DNA of 5,673 nt from Holophagales bacterium (GTDB taxonomy: Bacteria > Acidobacteriota > Holophagae > Holophagales > Holophagaceae), in assembly GCA_031281385.1 (NCBI GenBank), contig JAITFL010000010.1:1-5673 (forward strand). Reading direction: 5' to 3'. A program made the translations under genes and the position numbers. Below the pieces are notes generated by a model, which was not told where the DNA came from, did no database searches, and saw only the letters and a program-made list of their open reading frames with translations. This document shows, in pieces, positions 5,323 to 5,673 of this stretch (position 1 is its first letter; each line of letters starts with the position of its first letter).

Positions 5323-5577
5323 ATGCCACAAATATCCCTAGACATCCAAGACTCGATGGCCGACAAACTCCAGACAGCCGCCACCCAGCGCAATTACTCA
5401 ATTTCTTCTTTCATCATCTCCATCATCGCCGAAAAACTCAGCGAAGCGGACGAGGCCGAAAGGAAGAAAAACTACGCTCTGGAAAAAACGCAAGGCTCAT
5501 TCAAAGACGAACCGCTCAGCAGGCCACCTGACATTCCTTGGGAGGCCGATGCGCCGAGAAGGTCTAACCTGCTATGA
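5323..5577 (+). CDS. Ribbon-helix-helix antitoxin-like protein (VapB-like), apparently without a toxin
   Basis: The 84-residue product fits a ribbon-helix-helix DNA-binding fold: a short strand (about 2-8, PQISLDI), helix A (about 10-23) and a second helix (about 26-41, SISSFIISIIAEKLSE). After this comes a charged, probably disordered tail (about 42-84) with a GSFKDEPL stretch and an EADAPRR ending. From memory, antitoxins paired with PIN-domain VapC toxins often end in a similar Asp-x-Pro-Arg segment, which binds the toxin. Such proteins dimerise, bind their own promoter and neutralise the toxin. Here an ATG overlaps the stop codon (ATGA at 5574-5577), a typical antitoxin-toxin junction, but that frame ends after 17 codons without a PIN motif. 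The toxin is therefore absent, decayed, or encoded by the gene starting at 5652. A stand-alone regulator is the alternative. The exact family is not certain. Confidence 0.7.
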   Translation: MPQISLDIQDSMADKLQTAATQRNYSISSFIISIIAEKLSEADEAERKKNYALEKTQGSFKDEPLSRPPDIPWEADAPRRSNLL

Positions 5578-5651
5578 GCAATCACCTTTTACACCAACAC
5601 TTGCATTTGGCAAATGGTATGCATTGATTTGAGTAATGGGAGGGTAGAGCG

Positions 5652-5673
5652 ATGGAATCCAACCAAGGGAAAA
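5652..5673 (+). CDS. Start of an unidentified gene, cut by the window end
   Basis: ATG 5652 follows GGGAGGG (5638-5644) at a seven-base spacing, a good ribosome site. Only seven codons (MESNQGK) are visible, so the product cannot be named. It begins 74 bases after the antitoxin-like gene on the same strand and could be co-transcribed with it. The opening does not look like a VapC toxin, which usually starts with a hydrophobic strand leading to an Asp-Thr pair. Confidence 0.45.

Noticed and set aside
5574..5627. A 17-codon gene from the ATG overlapping the antitoxin stop
   Set aside because: It is too short, has no toxin-like motif, and no conservation can be seen; it is noted only as a possible relic of a toxin start.
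1..5673. CRISPR arrays, tRNA or rRNA genes, riboswitches
   Set aside because: No regularly spaced repeats, cloverleaf-like segments or conserved riboswitch cores were seen in the intergenic regions.

Overview
The window comes from a bacterial chromosome of intermediate G+C (about half, judged by eye). An exported cyclophilin next to a type IV prepilin peptidase suggests a diderm (Gram-negative-type) bacterium. The DHH phosphoesterase resembles, from memory, proteins of Desulfovibrio-like Deltaproteobacteria. That is only a hint, and I do not assign a phylum. Strong Shine-Dalgarno sequences precede some genes (AAGGAGG, AAAAGGAGG, GGGAGGG), while three others have none.

Layout: (1) 1-116 is the right end of an IS5-type insertion sequence: the last 33 codons of its transposase and a terminal inverted repeat. 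(2) 125-1072, minus strand, is a prepilin peptidase whose stop lies only a few bases outside the IS. (3) 1073-1202 is a divergent intergenic region with a small palindrome. (4) 1203-1844, plus strand, is a cyclophilin peptidyl-prolyl isomerase with an N-terminal export signal. (5) 1906-3030, minus strand and convergent with the cyclophilin, is a fusion of LipB octanoyltransferase to a Nudix hydrolase. (6) 3031-3104 is a 74-bp divergent promoter region holding a 34-bp interrupted palindrome between two -10-like boxes. (7) 3105-4088, plus strand, is quinolinate synthase NadA. (8) 4200-5132, plus strand, is a DHH/DHHA1 phosphoesterase. (9) 5323-5577, plus strand, is a small ribbon-helix-helix antitoxin-like gene with its own promoter but no recognisable toxin after it. 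(10) 5652-5673 is the start of another gene cut off by the window edge.

The genes are mostly single transcription units on alternating strands: cofactor synthesis (lipoate, NAD), protein folding and export, and nucleotide turnover. No long operon or defence island is visible. No stretch over 300 bases lacks a gene; the longest gap is 5133-5322.

The two most notable items sit together: the LipB-Nudix fusion, and the palindrome it shares with nadA. Both flanking start codons lie about one transcription-start distance after a -10-like box and have no Shine-Dalgarno sequence. The two mRNAs may therefore be leaderless, and the palindrome would then act as a DNA operator rather than an RNA element.
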